A stretch of 26,936 nt of DNA from Acidimicrobiia bacterium UBA4744 (GTDB lineage: Bacteria > Actinomycetota > Acidimicrobiia > Spongiisociales > UBA4744), in contig DHIO01000039.1 in assembly GCA_002403855.1 (NCBI GenBank), forward strand, positions 45,979 through 72,914. Direction: 5' to 3'. Positions 15,653-21,944 of this stretch are shown piece by piece. The translations under genes were made by a program, and so were the position numbers. How positions within the stretch are numbered: the first letter of the stretch is position 1; each line of letters starts with the position of its first letter. The notes under the pieces were generated by a model, which was not told where the DNA came from, did not search any database, and saw nothing but the letters and a program-made list of their open reading frames with translations.

Positions 15653-16735
15653 GTGCCCGACCTGCAAGCACAGCTCCACCGAATGGTCGACCGCCTCGTT
15701 CGAAAGGGGCAAGCCCACAACGCGGTCCTCGGGCTGCGGTCCGTCGACGGTCGGGTTGACGCGGCGGCGGCGGCCGGCCCTGCCGGCGTCTCCGATTCTG
15801 CCCCCATGACGGTCAACACCCCTTACTTTCTGGCCAGCATCACCAAGATGTACACCGCCACGGTGATCATGCAACTGGCAGAAATGGGGGAGATCGACCT
15901 GGACGCTCCCGCTTCCCGCTACCTGGGTGCTGAGTTGCTTGAAGGCATCCACGTCATCGACGGCACCGACTACGGCGGCCGGATCACCGTCGCTCAGCTC
16001 CTCAACCAGACCAGCGGGCTGGCAGATTACTTCGAAGGCAAACCGAGGGGCGGCCGGAGCCTGGTGGAAGACCTCCTCCACGGACATGACCGGGCCCTCG
16101 GCATCGAGGAGATCGTGGAGATGGTTCGCCGGCTCGAGCCGAGATTCGTCCCCGGCGCCGGTGGGGGCGCCAAGGCCTACTACAGCGATACCAACTATGC
16201 CCTGCTGGGAGCCATCATCGAGGCCGCAACGGGCAACTCGGTTGCCGACAACTTCCACCGGAGGATCTTCACCGTTCTGGGCCTATCGAACACGTACGTT
16301 TTCGACCACACCCAGGCCCAACCGCCGCCGGCCGCCACCTACTTCAAGGACCGAGCCCTGGAGATTCCACTGGCGATGTCGTCATTCGCGCCCGACGGCG
16401 GCGTGGTGTCCACCCTGGACGAGAGCCTCCGCTTCTTGCACTCGTTCTTCGGCGGAGAGCTACTCGGCCGGGACCAGCTCGCCTTCATGACGGGGCGGTG
16501 GAACCGCATCTTCTTCCCCCTTCAATACGGCTCCGGTCTGATGCGTTTCGCGCTGCCCCGCTGGATGGCGCCCTTCAAGGCTCCGCCGGAGCTGATCGGG
16601 CACTCCGGTTCGACCGGGTCGTTCGCCTTCCTCAACCGGGATCGGGGGATGTACGCAGCGGGCACCATCAACCAGATGGACGACCGGGCCAGGCCGTACC
16701 GGATCATCACGCAGATGATCGATTCGCTCGACTGA
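15653..16735 (+). CDS. Beta-lactamase-related serine hydrolase (class C/PBP-like)
   Basis: A 360-aa member of the serine beta-lactamase/D-Ala-D-Ala carboxypeptidase/family VIII esterase superfamily. It carries S-x-x-K in ASITKMYTA (S62, K65), a tyrosine motif YSDTNYALLG (Y177) in the YxN position with Asp in place of the usual Asn, and HSGSTG in place of KTG near the C terminus. There is no signal peptide or lipobox, so it is probably a cytoplasmic esterase or amidase rather than a secreted beta-lactamase. The GTG at 15653 is chosen on the TAATGT box 7 nt upstream. It follows the MFS gene by 10 nt, and the two may be co-expressed. Substrate unknown. Confidence 0.88.
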   Translation: MPDLQAQLHRMVDRLVRKGQAHNAVLGLRSVDGRVDAAAAAGPAGVSDSAPMTVNTPYFLASITKMYTATVIMQLAEMGEIDLDAPASRYLGAELLEGIHVIDGTDYGGRITVAQLLNQTSGLADYFEGKPRGGRSLVEDLLHGHDRALGIEEIVEMVRRLEPRFVPGAGGGAKAYYSDTNYALLGAIIEAATGNSVADNFHRRIFTVLGLSNTYVFDHTQAQPPPAATYFKDRALEIPLAMSSFAPDGGVVSTLDESLRFLHSFFGGELLGRDQLAFMTGRWNRIFFPLQYGSGLMRFALPRWMAPFKAPPELIGHSGSTGSFAFLNRDRGMYAAGTINQMDDRARPYRIITQMIDSLD

Positions 16736-16746
16736 TCGTCGTCCGG

Positions 16747-16914
16747 TTAGCCGATGTAGTACATCCCGGCCAGGTCGTCATCGACCCGGAGGTCTATTTC
16801 AGCCTCGATCCCTTCCGGAGCTTGGGCAGGAAACAGCCGCAGCTGCCATCCCCGGTCGCGCTCGACGAAAGGAGTGGTCGGGTCGGTGGAAAGATCAAGG
16901 GCTGGTTGGGTCAT
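16747..16914 (-). CDS. Small protein, 55 aa, unknown function
   Basis: A short frame on the minus strand, ATG at 16914 and TAA at 16747. It begins MTQPALDLSTDPTTPFVERD and ends DDDLAGMYYIG. It is acidic, has no membrane segment or signal peptide, and contains WQLRLFPAQ in the middle. Coding is supported by a ribosome binding site GGGAG 5 nt before the ATG, by GC-rich third positions, and because it fills the gap between the serine hydrolase (11 bp between convergent stops) and the oxidoreductase upstream. An imperfect palindrome (16943-16958) and a hairpin (16965-16979) lie between its start and the preceding gene. No family is recognised. Confidence 0.65.
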   Translation of the reverse strand: MTQPALDLSTDPTTPFVERDRGWQLRLFPAQAPEGIEAEIDLRVDDDLAGMYYIG

Positions 16915-16964
16915 GCTCGCTCCCGGTCGAGCCTCCCAAGGCCACCACTGGTAGTGGCTACCCT

Positions 16965-16979
16965 ACCGCAATCTGCGGT
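16965..16979. other. Hairpin ACCGCA-ATC-TGCGGT downstream of the F420-type oxidoreductase gene
   Basis: A perfect 6-bp stem with a 3-nt loop, 27 nt past the stop of the gene ending at 17007. There is no T-tract on either strand, so it is not a classical intrinsic terminator. It could stabilise the mRNA 3' end or lie in the promoter region of the 55-aa gene. A second, imperfect palindrome (CCAC-ACTGGT-GTGG type, 16943-16958) lies beside it. Confidence 0.45.
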
Positions 16980-17006
16980 GCTTGTGAAGGGAAAATCTGG
17001 CAGGCG

Positions 17007-17474
17007 CTAATCGAGATCGACGTGTACCAGCACGGTCATGGGAAGAAGAGCCTCGACATCTTCGGGGTCGAGCGAACCGTCCGAGCGGAAGGCAATCCCG
17101 TACGCTTCTGCGTCACGGGGCCGGGTAGTCAGGTATTCGACTACTTCATCGAGGTCGTGTTCGGTTCCCACGTGCGCCTCAGCGGTCCCTTTTGCGACCT
17201 CTCCGGCCAGGCGAAGCTCGACCGCCGGCACATCCTCGAAATTCCGCCACCACGATCGGCTGGTCCTGGTCAGCATGAGGACCGAGTTGCCGTTCCGTTC
17301 ATAGCTGATCGGGATCGTGTACTGCTTGCCGGTACGCCGACCGGTGAAGCTGAGCAGGGCCAGGTGCTTGCCGAGGGAGTTCTGGAGGAGGGGCGTCTTG
17401 AGCAAGAGCCTCATCAGGGCATTCAGCGACTTCGGTGGATCCCCGGACGGGACGCTCACATTCGAATCCGGCAT
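17007..17474 (-). CDS. Nitroreductase family deazaflavin (F420)-dependent oxidoreductase (DDN/DUF385-like)
   Basis: A 155-aa protein of the split-barrel fold that binds coenzyme F420, related to mycobacterial Ddn. The diagnostic segment is LLSFTGRRTGKQYTIPISYERNG (starting about residue 40), followed by VLMLTRTSRSWWRNFEDVP. The family reduces diverse substrates with F420H2; this one's substrate is unknown. Its N terminus (SLNALMRLLLKTPLLQNSLGKHL) is amphipathic, as in membrane-associated Ddn. A very strong ribosome binding site GGAGGTGG lies just before the ATG. It follows the RemA-like gene by 10 nt on the same strand, implying a two-gene operon. Its presence implies that the host makes F420. 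Confidence 0.87.
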   Translation of the reverse strand: MPDSNVSVPSGDPPKSLNALMRLLLKTPLLQNSLGKHLALLSFTGRRTGKQYTIPISYERNGNSVLMLTRTSRSWWRNFEDVPAVELRLAGEVAKGTAEAHVGTEHDLDEVVEYLTTRPRDAEAYGIAFRSDGSLDPEDVEALLPMTVLVHVDLD

Positions 17475-17484
17475 GTTCCACCTC

Positions 17485-17838
17485 CTAGCCGAGCACCCGT
17501 TCTGCTTCGTCGATCAGCTCCGCGATATCGACGCCGCTCTCTTCCTTGAGAACCCGACGCAACACGGGGGAGACCTCTTCCAGACCGGTGGCGATCTGCC
17601 TCAGGGCGCTGCGCTGCTGCCGCATCCGGCTGGCCTCCTCCGCCGGAGTGACCAGGTCGTCGATGATCGAACCCTCGGCTCGCGAGGCGACCAGCGGTTG
17701 GGGGATACCGCGGACCCACACCAGTGAGCGGCGTCCCGGTCCCCGCCCCTCGGTGATCGGTTCGACGGCTATTACCTCATCGGATCGCACGTATTTGCCA
17801 TACCCGAGACCCACGAGCTGGTCGAACTGAATGCGCAT
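17485..17838 (-). CDS. Hypothetical protein with RemA/DUF370-like N terminus
   Basis: A 117-aa soluble protein. The N terminus (LVGLGYGKYVRSDEVIAVEPI) resembles the opening of RemA/DUF370 regulators as I recall it (an INIGFGN-x-V...RIVAIVSP pattern), and RRSLVWVRG followed by PLVASRAEGSII sits where RemA has its RAVI...VILSA strands. The C-terminal ~50 residues are helical and charged (SRMRQQRSALRQIATGLEEV) and have no counterpart in RemA. If correct it would be a DNA-binding or scaffold protein; this is a remote inference. The ATG at 17838 is favoured over 17871 by AGGAA 6 nt upstream. It is operonic with the F420-type oxidoreductase (10-nt gap) and divergent from galE (50 bp). Confidence 0.7.
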   Translation of the reverse strand: MRIQFDQLVGLGYGKYVRSDEVIAVEPITEGRGPGRRSLVWVRGIPQPLVASRAEGSIIDDLVTPAEEASRMRQQRSALRQIATGLEEVSPVLRRVLKEESGVDIAELIDEAERVLG

Positions 17839-17875
17839 ACGTGTTCCTTTCTTCCCCGTCAGCCTATTCACACCT

Positions 17876-17881
17876 TATGCT
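17876..17881 (+). promoter_or_regulatory. Candidate -10 box (TATGCT) of a leaderless galE transcript
   Basis: TATGCT fits TANNNT and lies 7 nt before the ATG at 17889. It fixes the start at MRVLVTGG, where the Rossmann motif begins. Confidence 0.55.
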
Positions 17882-17888
17882 TGCGGGA

Positions 17889-18902
17889 ATGCGAGTTCTG
17901 GTCACCGGTGGTACCGGTTTCATTGGTAGTCACGCCGTCGTGGAGTTGATCGAAGCCGGCCATGAGGTGAGCGTCGTCGACAACCTGGTCAATTCGAAGC
18001 GTTCGGTGGTCGATCGAGTGGCCCGGATCACCGGGACGGCGCCCGAACTGAACGTGGCCGATATCAGGGACGAAGACGCTCTCGACCGCATCGTCGGCGA
18101 TGGCGGGTTCGAAGCCGTTATCCATTTTGCGGGGCTGAAGGCGGTGGCGGAGAGCGTGCAGCGTCCCCTCGACTACTGGCACGCCAATGTTGGAGGGTCG
18201 GTCACCCTCTTCCGGGTCCTCGACCGGCACGCCGTACGAACCGTGGTCTTCAGTTCGTCCGCCACCGTCTACGGCGACCCCGACGAGGTACCTGTTACGG
18301 AGGATATGCCCACCAAGCCGGCAACCAATCCATACGGTGGGACCAAGCAGGTCATCGAACAGATCCTCACCGATCTCCACGGTGCGGATCCTCGATGGAA
18401 CGTAGGCCTGCTGCGCTACTTCAACCCGGTAGGAGCACATCAGAGCGGCCTCATCGGAGAGGATCCCAACGACATCCCCAACAACCTGATGCCGATCGTT
18501 GCGCAGGTCGCCGCCGGCATGCTTCCCGGGGTCAATGTATACGGAACCGACTACCCGACCAGGGACGGTTCGGGGGTGCGCGACTATGTTCACGTGGTCG
18601 ATCTCGCCAAGGGCCATTTGGCAGCCCTCGACCGGCTGACGGCGGCCCCCGGAAGGCATGTATGGAACCTCGGAACAGGCTCCGGGACCACCGTGCTGGA
18701 ACTGATTGCAGCCTTCGGGCGGGCTGCGGGATTCGAGATTCCTCACCGCCCCGCCGATCGACGTCCGGGAGATGTGGCCGAGACGTGGGCCGACGTCACC
18801 AAGGCAGAACGGGAATTGGGCTGGCGTGCCGTGCGAGGAATCGACGAGATGTGTGCCGATGCCTGGCGCTGGCAGCGGTACGCGCTTGGTCTCGAAGAGT
18901 AG
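17889..18902 (+). CDS. galE: UDP-glucose 4-epimerase
   Basis: A 337-aa NAD-dependent SDR epimerase interconverting UDP-glucose and UDP-galactose (or the N-acetyl forms), feeding cell-surface glycan synthesis. The dinucleotide motif GGTGFIG (7-13) opens the protein. The catalytic residues are Ser124 in SSSATVYG, Tyr149 and Lys153 in NPYGGTK, at the numbering I recall for E. coli GalE, and length matches (338 there). LRYFNPVGAH and RDYVHVVDLAKGH are typical GalE motifs. The frame is open to 17841, but the TATGCT box 7 nt before ATG 17889 and the Rossmann start decide the shorter form. It is not in a gal operon; it ends 6 bp from the convergent cyclase gene. Confidence 0.96.
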   Translation: MRVLVTGGTGFIGSHAVVELIEAGHEVSVVDNLVNSKRSVVDRVARITGTAPELNVADIRDEDALDRIVGDGGFEAVIHFAGLKAVAESVQRPLDYWHANVGGSVTLFRVLDRHAVRTVVFSSSATVYGDPDEVPVTEDMPTKPATNPYGGTKQVIEQILTDLHGADPRWNVGLLRYFNPVGAHQSGLIGEDPNDIPNNLMPIVAQVAAGMLPGVNVYGTDYPTRDGSGVRDYVHVVDLAKGHLAALDRLTAAPGRHVWNLGTGSGTTVLELIAAFGRAAGFEIPHRPADRRPGDVAETWADVTKAERELGWRAVRGIDEMCADAWRWQRYALGLEE

Positions 18903-18908
18903 GGAGCG

Positions 18909-20351
18909 TCAGCCTTCGCTCCGGCCCATCGAGGCGATTGCCCGGAAGGCTCCCGGGATCTTCTTGGCCAGGTAGAGCGACACTCGATCGCCGGCGCCGA
19001 GGCCCCGAGCCTCCCGGAGGTCGATTTCGAGGTGGTCGGGGAGCTCCCCCGCCGCGAACAACTGCCAGTCTCCCGGCACGCCTTTCAGCTGGTGTATCCC
19101 CCGCGGTCGGAAGGCGATGCTCGATCCGACCACCAGTTCCCGCACCGTGCTCGAGACCAGCACTTCACCGGGATCCGCCAGGGCCATGACCCGGGCGGCG
19201 ATGTGCACTGCGATGCCGCCGACGTCTCCGCTACCCATCACCTCGATTTCTCCTGTGTGAATTCCCACCCGCAGTTCTATGTCCAGTTCGTGCACCTCTG
19301 CGGCCGCCGCTCTTGCACACTCGATGGCCTTGGCCGGTGACTCGAAGATGACCAGAAAGCCGTCCCCGGTGTTCTTGACGACACGTCCTCCGTGGACGTC
19401 GAACTCGTCGGTCAGCAACAGGTTGTGCTGCTCGAGGAGCTCGGCCCAGCGCTCGTCGCCCAGCGACGCAGCGGTCTTGGTCGATTCGGCGATATCGGTG
19501 AAGAGGACGGTGCCCAGCCTTCGGTCCCGTCTGCCTTCCATCCCCCGACCGGTCAGGAACTCCGCCGTGGCGTTCACAAGAGGCCGGCTGTCGCCAAACC
19601 AGGGCATGTGATCGCTTCCCTCCACGACGACCACCTTGGCTCCAGGGATTTCCCCGGCGAGAGCACGGCCCCATTCGACCGGGGCAAAGGGATCATCGCG
19701 GCGGTGGAGGACGAGGCAGGGAACATCGATCGTGGGAAGAACGGCGGTGACGTCGACCGTCCGGATCGCCTCGAGCAAGGCGCGGGCCATGCCGGGACTG
19801 GTCGATGCCCGCTCGAAGACCCCGGCCAATCGACGGCGAACGGCTGATTCCTGGCGGACGGTGGAGAAGATGGTGGACGTCATCCCCGAACCCCACTGGT
19901 CGACGGCGTCCGAGAACCGCGCCATGACCCCTTCCTCGAGTTGTGATCCGCCGGCGAACGTGCCGTACAGCACCAGAGCATCGACTCGCTCCGGATGGGT
20001 GGCGGTGAAGAGAACGCTGAGCGGCCCGCCCTCGGACATGCCGAACAGAGCGGCTCGTTCCATGCCGGCCGCATCCATGACGGCCGTGATGTCTTCGATC
20101 CTCGTGTCGAAGCGTACCGCCCCCTGGGTCGGGTCCGAGAGTCCGGTGCCGCGCTTGTCGAAGATGATCACCCTGGCAAACGAGGCGAGTTGCTCGGCAA
20201 ACTGGGTGAACGAGGGAAGGGTCCAGTTCAGGTCGAGATGGGATACGAATCCGGGCGTGACGACCAGGTCGAGGGGTCCGTCACCGAACACCTGGTAGGC
20301 GATGTTGGTATCTCCGCTTTGTGCATACTGAGTGTCTGGTGTCGGTGCCAT
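18909..20351 (-). CDS. Alpha/beta hydrolase–class III adenylyl cyclase fusion protein
   Basis: A 480-aa two-domain protein. Residues ~10-268 form an alpha/beta hydrolase with oxyanion region VVTPGFVSH, nucleophile elbow GMSEGG (S106), an acidic residue in HRRDDPF (D219/D220) and catalytic histidine in GSDHMPW (H248). Residues ~278-440 form a class III nucleotide cyclase domain with metal aspartates in LFTDIAEST (D286) and NTGDGF (D330), plus Lys326 and Asp376, which favour ATP over GTP. The transition-state pair is H383 and R387 in AVHIAARV; the usual Asn is His, as I recall from several actinobacterial hydrolase–cyclases. No membrane segment is present. The hydrolase may act as a ligand sensor for cAMP synthesis; this is inference. 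The gene converges on galE. Confidence 0.92.
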   Translation of the reverse strand: MAPTPDTQYAQSGDTNIAYQVFGDGPLDLVVTPGFVSHLDLNWTLPSFTQFAEQLASFARVIIFDKRGTGLSDPTQGAVRFDTRIEDITAVMDAAGMERAALFGMSEGGPLSVLFTATHPERVDALVLYGTFAGGSQLEEGVMARFSDAVDQWGSGMTSTIFSTVRQESAVRRRLAGVFERASTSPGMARALLEAIRTVDVTAVLPTIDVPCLVLHRRDDPFAPVEWGRALAGEIPGAKVVVVEGSDHMPWFGDSRPLVNATAEFLTGRGMEGRRDRRLGTVLFTDIAESTKTAASLGDERWAELLEQHNLLLTDEFDVHGGRVVKNTGDGFLVIFESPAKAIECARAAAAEVHELDIELRVGIHTGEIEVMGSGDVGGIAVHIAARVMALADPGEVLVSSTVRELVVGSSIAFRPRGIHQLKGVPGDWQLFAAGELPDHLEIDLREARGLGAGDRVSLYLAKKIPGAFRAIASMGRSEG

Positions 20352-20542
20352 TCCTGCTCGGGTCGCGATCCGACCAGCGTAGGCGACACCTTCGGGCGAT
20401 GGCGCCTGATCTCCTCCGTGGGTGCCCGCATGGTGGGCTCGTTACGGTTTGGGACTTTCGGCCTTAGTCGGGGCCTCCGGCAGCGACTAGATTTATGCCC
20501 AAACTTAAGAATCAGTCGGTAATTAACTAGGTCGGGCTAAAC
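20352..20542. promoter_or_regulatory. Divergent control region between the hydrolase/cyclase and the feo cassette
   Basis: This 191-bp gap separates two divergent starts. On the minus strand a TACGCT hexamer lies 23 nt before the cyclase ATG. On the plus strand TAGATT (20488-20493) and an AT-rich stretch (20500-20530), unusual for this genome, lead into the iron-box-like sequence over the feo regulator's start. GCCCAAACTTAAG (20498-20510) could be a weak second half-site. Confidence 0.45.
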
Positions 20543-20545
20543 ATG
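20527..20545 (+). promoter_or_regulatory. Candidate iron box (IdeR/DtxR operator) overlapping the start of the feo cassette
   Basis: Aligned by eye with the IdeR/DtxR consensus TTAGGTTAGGCTAACCTAA, this 19-mer (core TAGGTCGGGCTAA) matches at 12 positions. It ends in the ATG of the DtxR-type regulator gene, an ideal place for iron-dependent autorepression of the operon. The right arm is poor, so binding strength is uncertain. Confidence 0.5.
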
Positions 20546-21211
20546 GTTGCTGATGCCGTCACCAGCGAGAGCGAAGAGATGTATCTCATCCACATCGCCA
20601 TGGCCGGGGAGGAGGGTGTCGAAGGTCCGGTGGGTCTCTCGCGGCTGGCCGAGATGCTCGAGGTCTCGCCGGTATCCGCCAACCAGATGGTCAAGAAACT
20701 CGCCGGCCGCAACTTGGTGGACTATTTCCCCTACAAGGGGGTTGAATTGACCTCTTCCGGACGGGAGATTGCCGACCAGGTGCTTCGAGGTCGGCGCCTC
20801 TGGGCTCTGTTCCTGGCCGAGCAACTCGATCTTTCGCCGGCCCGCGCCGATGCAATCGCCTGCGATCTCGAACACATCACGCCCCCCGATCTGGCGGACC
20901 GGCTCGCCCACCTGCTCGGGGACCCTGCCCGGGGACCGCAAGGGCGGCCGATACCCCATTCCGACCGGCCTGCCGACTCCGTCCCGTCGATGGTGCTCTC
21001 CGAGCTGCCCGTCGGCGGGGCAGGAACCGTGACCCGGGTGGGAGGTTCGGAGGCGACCAGGTCCTTTCTGGGGCGCTCGGGTGTCGTCCCGGGAGCCCGG
21101 GTGAGACTGCTGGCCGTGGGCCGGGAGGGCGACTGCTTGATCCAGGTGGATTCGACCGACTTGCACCTCGCCGGCCAACCGGCCGCAGAGGTCGTCGTGA
21201 GCGTCCCATGA
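20543..21211 (+). CDS. DtxR/IdeR family metal-dependent transcriptional regulator with C-terminal FeoA/SH3 domain
   Basis: A 222-aa repressor. Residues 10-80 are the winged helix (LAEMLEVSPVSANQMVKKL as helix-turn-helix, LTSSGREIA as wing end). Residues ~82-140 are the dimerisation domain, ending GPQGRPIP in place of DtxR SPFGNPIP. Residues ~150-222 are an FeoA-like SH3 domain. By alignment to DtxR, the primary metal site is intact: M13, C107, E110 and H111 correspond to M10, C102, E105 and H106. The ancillary-site residues H79, E83 and H98 are replaced by R84, A88 and D103. It heads the feo cassette; its TGA overlaps the feoA ATG (ATGA). It probably represses the operon when ferrous iron is sufficient, through the box over its own start. 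Manganese sensing is an alternative. Confidence 0.9.
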   Translation: MVADAVTSESEEMYLIHIAMAGEEGVEGPVGLSRLAEMLEVSPVSANQMVKKLAGRNLVDYFPYKGVELTSSGREIADQVLRGRRLWALFLAEQLDLSPARADAIACDLEHITPPDLADRLAHLLGDPARGPQGRPIPHSDRPADSVPSMVLSELPVGGAGTVTRVGGSEATRSFLGRSGVVPGARVRLLAVGREGDCLIQVDSTDLHLAGQPAAEVVVSVP

Positions 21212-21441
21212 CCAGGTCGCTTTCCGAGGTTCCGAGGGGAGAAACCGTCCGCCTGGCGGGAGTAGATTCAGATCGCCGGACGGTTCGCCGCCTGGCCGAG
21301 CTGGGTCTGACCCCCGGAGTCGAGGTGACGGTGCTGCAGGCCTCCAGGGGCCCGGTCCTGGTAGCCGTCCGGGGAGCCCGGGTAGCAGTCGGCCATGAGA
21401 TGGCCGTGAACATGCGAGTGTCCACGGGGACGCACTCATGA
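21208..21441 (+). CDS. feoA: Ferrous iron transport protein A
   Basis: A 77-aa SH3-like cytoplasmic protein of typical FeoA length. It shows the family pattern of an early LSEVPRGETVRLAGV strand pair, RRLAELGLTPGVEVTVLQ in the centre and VAVGHEMAVNMRV near the end. FeoA is thought to bind FeoB and modulate its activity. Both ends overlap neighbours as ATGA: its ATG with the regulator's stop and its stop with the GTPase start, so translation is tightly coupled through the cassette. Confidence 0.93.
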   Translation: MTRSLSEVPRGETVRLAGVDSDRRTVRRLAELGLTPGVEVTVLQASRGPVLVAVRGARVAVGHEMAVNMRVSTGTHS

Positions 21442-21944
21442 GAAGGCTGTCGATCGCGCTGGCGGGCAATCCCAACTCCGGCAAGACCACCCTCTTCAAC
21501 GCGCTGACCGGCTCCGGCCAGCATGTCGGCAATTGGCCCGGCAAGACGGTAGAGAGAAGAGTCGGGCGGTTCTCCGCCCTGGGTGTGGATTTCGAGGCAA
21601 CCGATCTGCCGGGTACCTACAGCCTGGCAGCGGTCTCTCCGGAGGAATCGGTGGCCCGGGACTATCTGCTGGAAGACGCGCCCGATGTGGTGGTCTTGGT
21701 GGTGGACGCGGCCAACCCCGAACGAAACCTCTACCTCACCGTCCAGGTACTGGAGTTGGGGGTTCCGTCCGTGGTGGCTCTGAACATGTCCGATACTGCC
21801 GAGGCCCGCGGTCTCCGCATCGATCGCGATCGACTCGAACGGCAGCTGGGCGTTCCGGTCGTCCGGACCATCGCCCGCCGGCGGGAAGGAATCGACGACC
21901 TCTTGCGGGCCGTCGTCGCCGTAGCCGGGGAACGTGCGGCATGA
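21438..21944 (+). CDS. FeoB small GTPase domain protein (free-standing)
   Basis: A 168-aa protein equal to the N-terminal G domain of FeoB. It carries G1 GNPNSGKTT (10-18), the FeoB-specific GNWPGKTVE with the switch I threonine, G3 DLPGTYSLA (about 57-65) and G4 NMSD. It ends at EGIDDLLRAVVAVAGERAA, just where a full FeoB would continue into its helical GDI/S domain. That domain instead begins the next gene, whose ATG overlaps this stop (ATGA). The GTPase would regulate or power iron passage through the separate membrane subunit. The ribosome binding signal is weak, consistent with coupling to feoA. The clean end at a domain boundary argues for a true split rather than a frameshift. Confidence 0.93.
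   Translation: MRRLSIALAGNPNSGKTTLFNALTGSGQHVGNWPGKTVERRVGRFSALGVDFEATDLPGTYSLAAVSPEESVARDYLLEDAPDVVVLVVDAANPERNLYLTVQVLELGVPSVVALNMSDTAEARGLRIDRDRLERQLGVPVVRTIARRREGIDDLLRAVVAVAGERAA

Noticed and set aside
21533..21940. Upstream extension of the FeoB permease frame to 21533
   Set aside because: It is out of frame with the GTPase gene, Arg/Gly-rich, and matches no FeoB sequence. Homology begins at ATG 21941.
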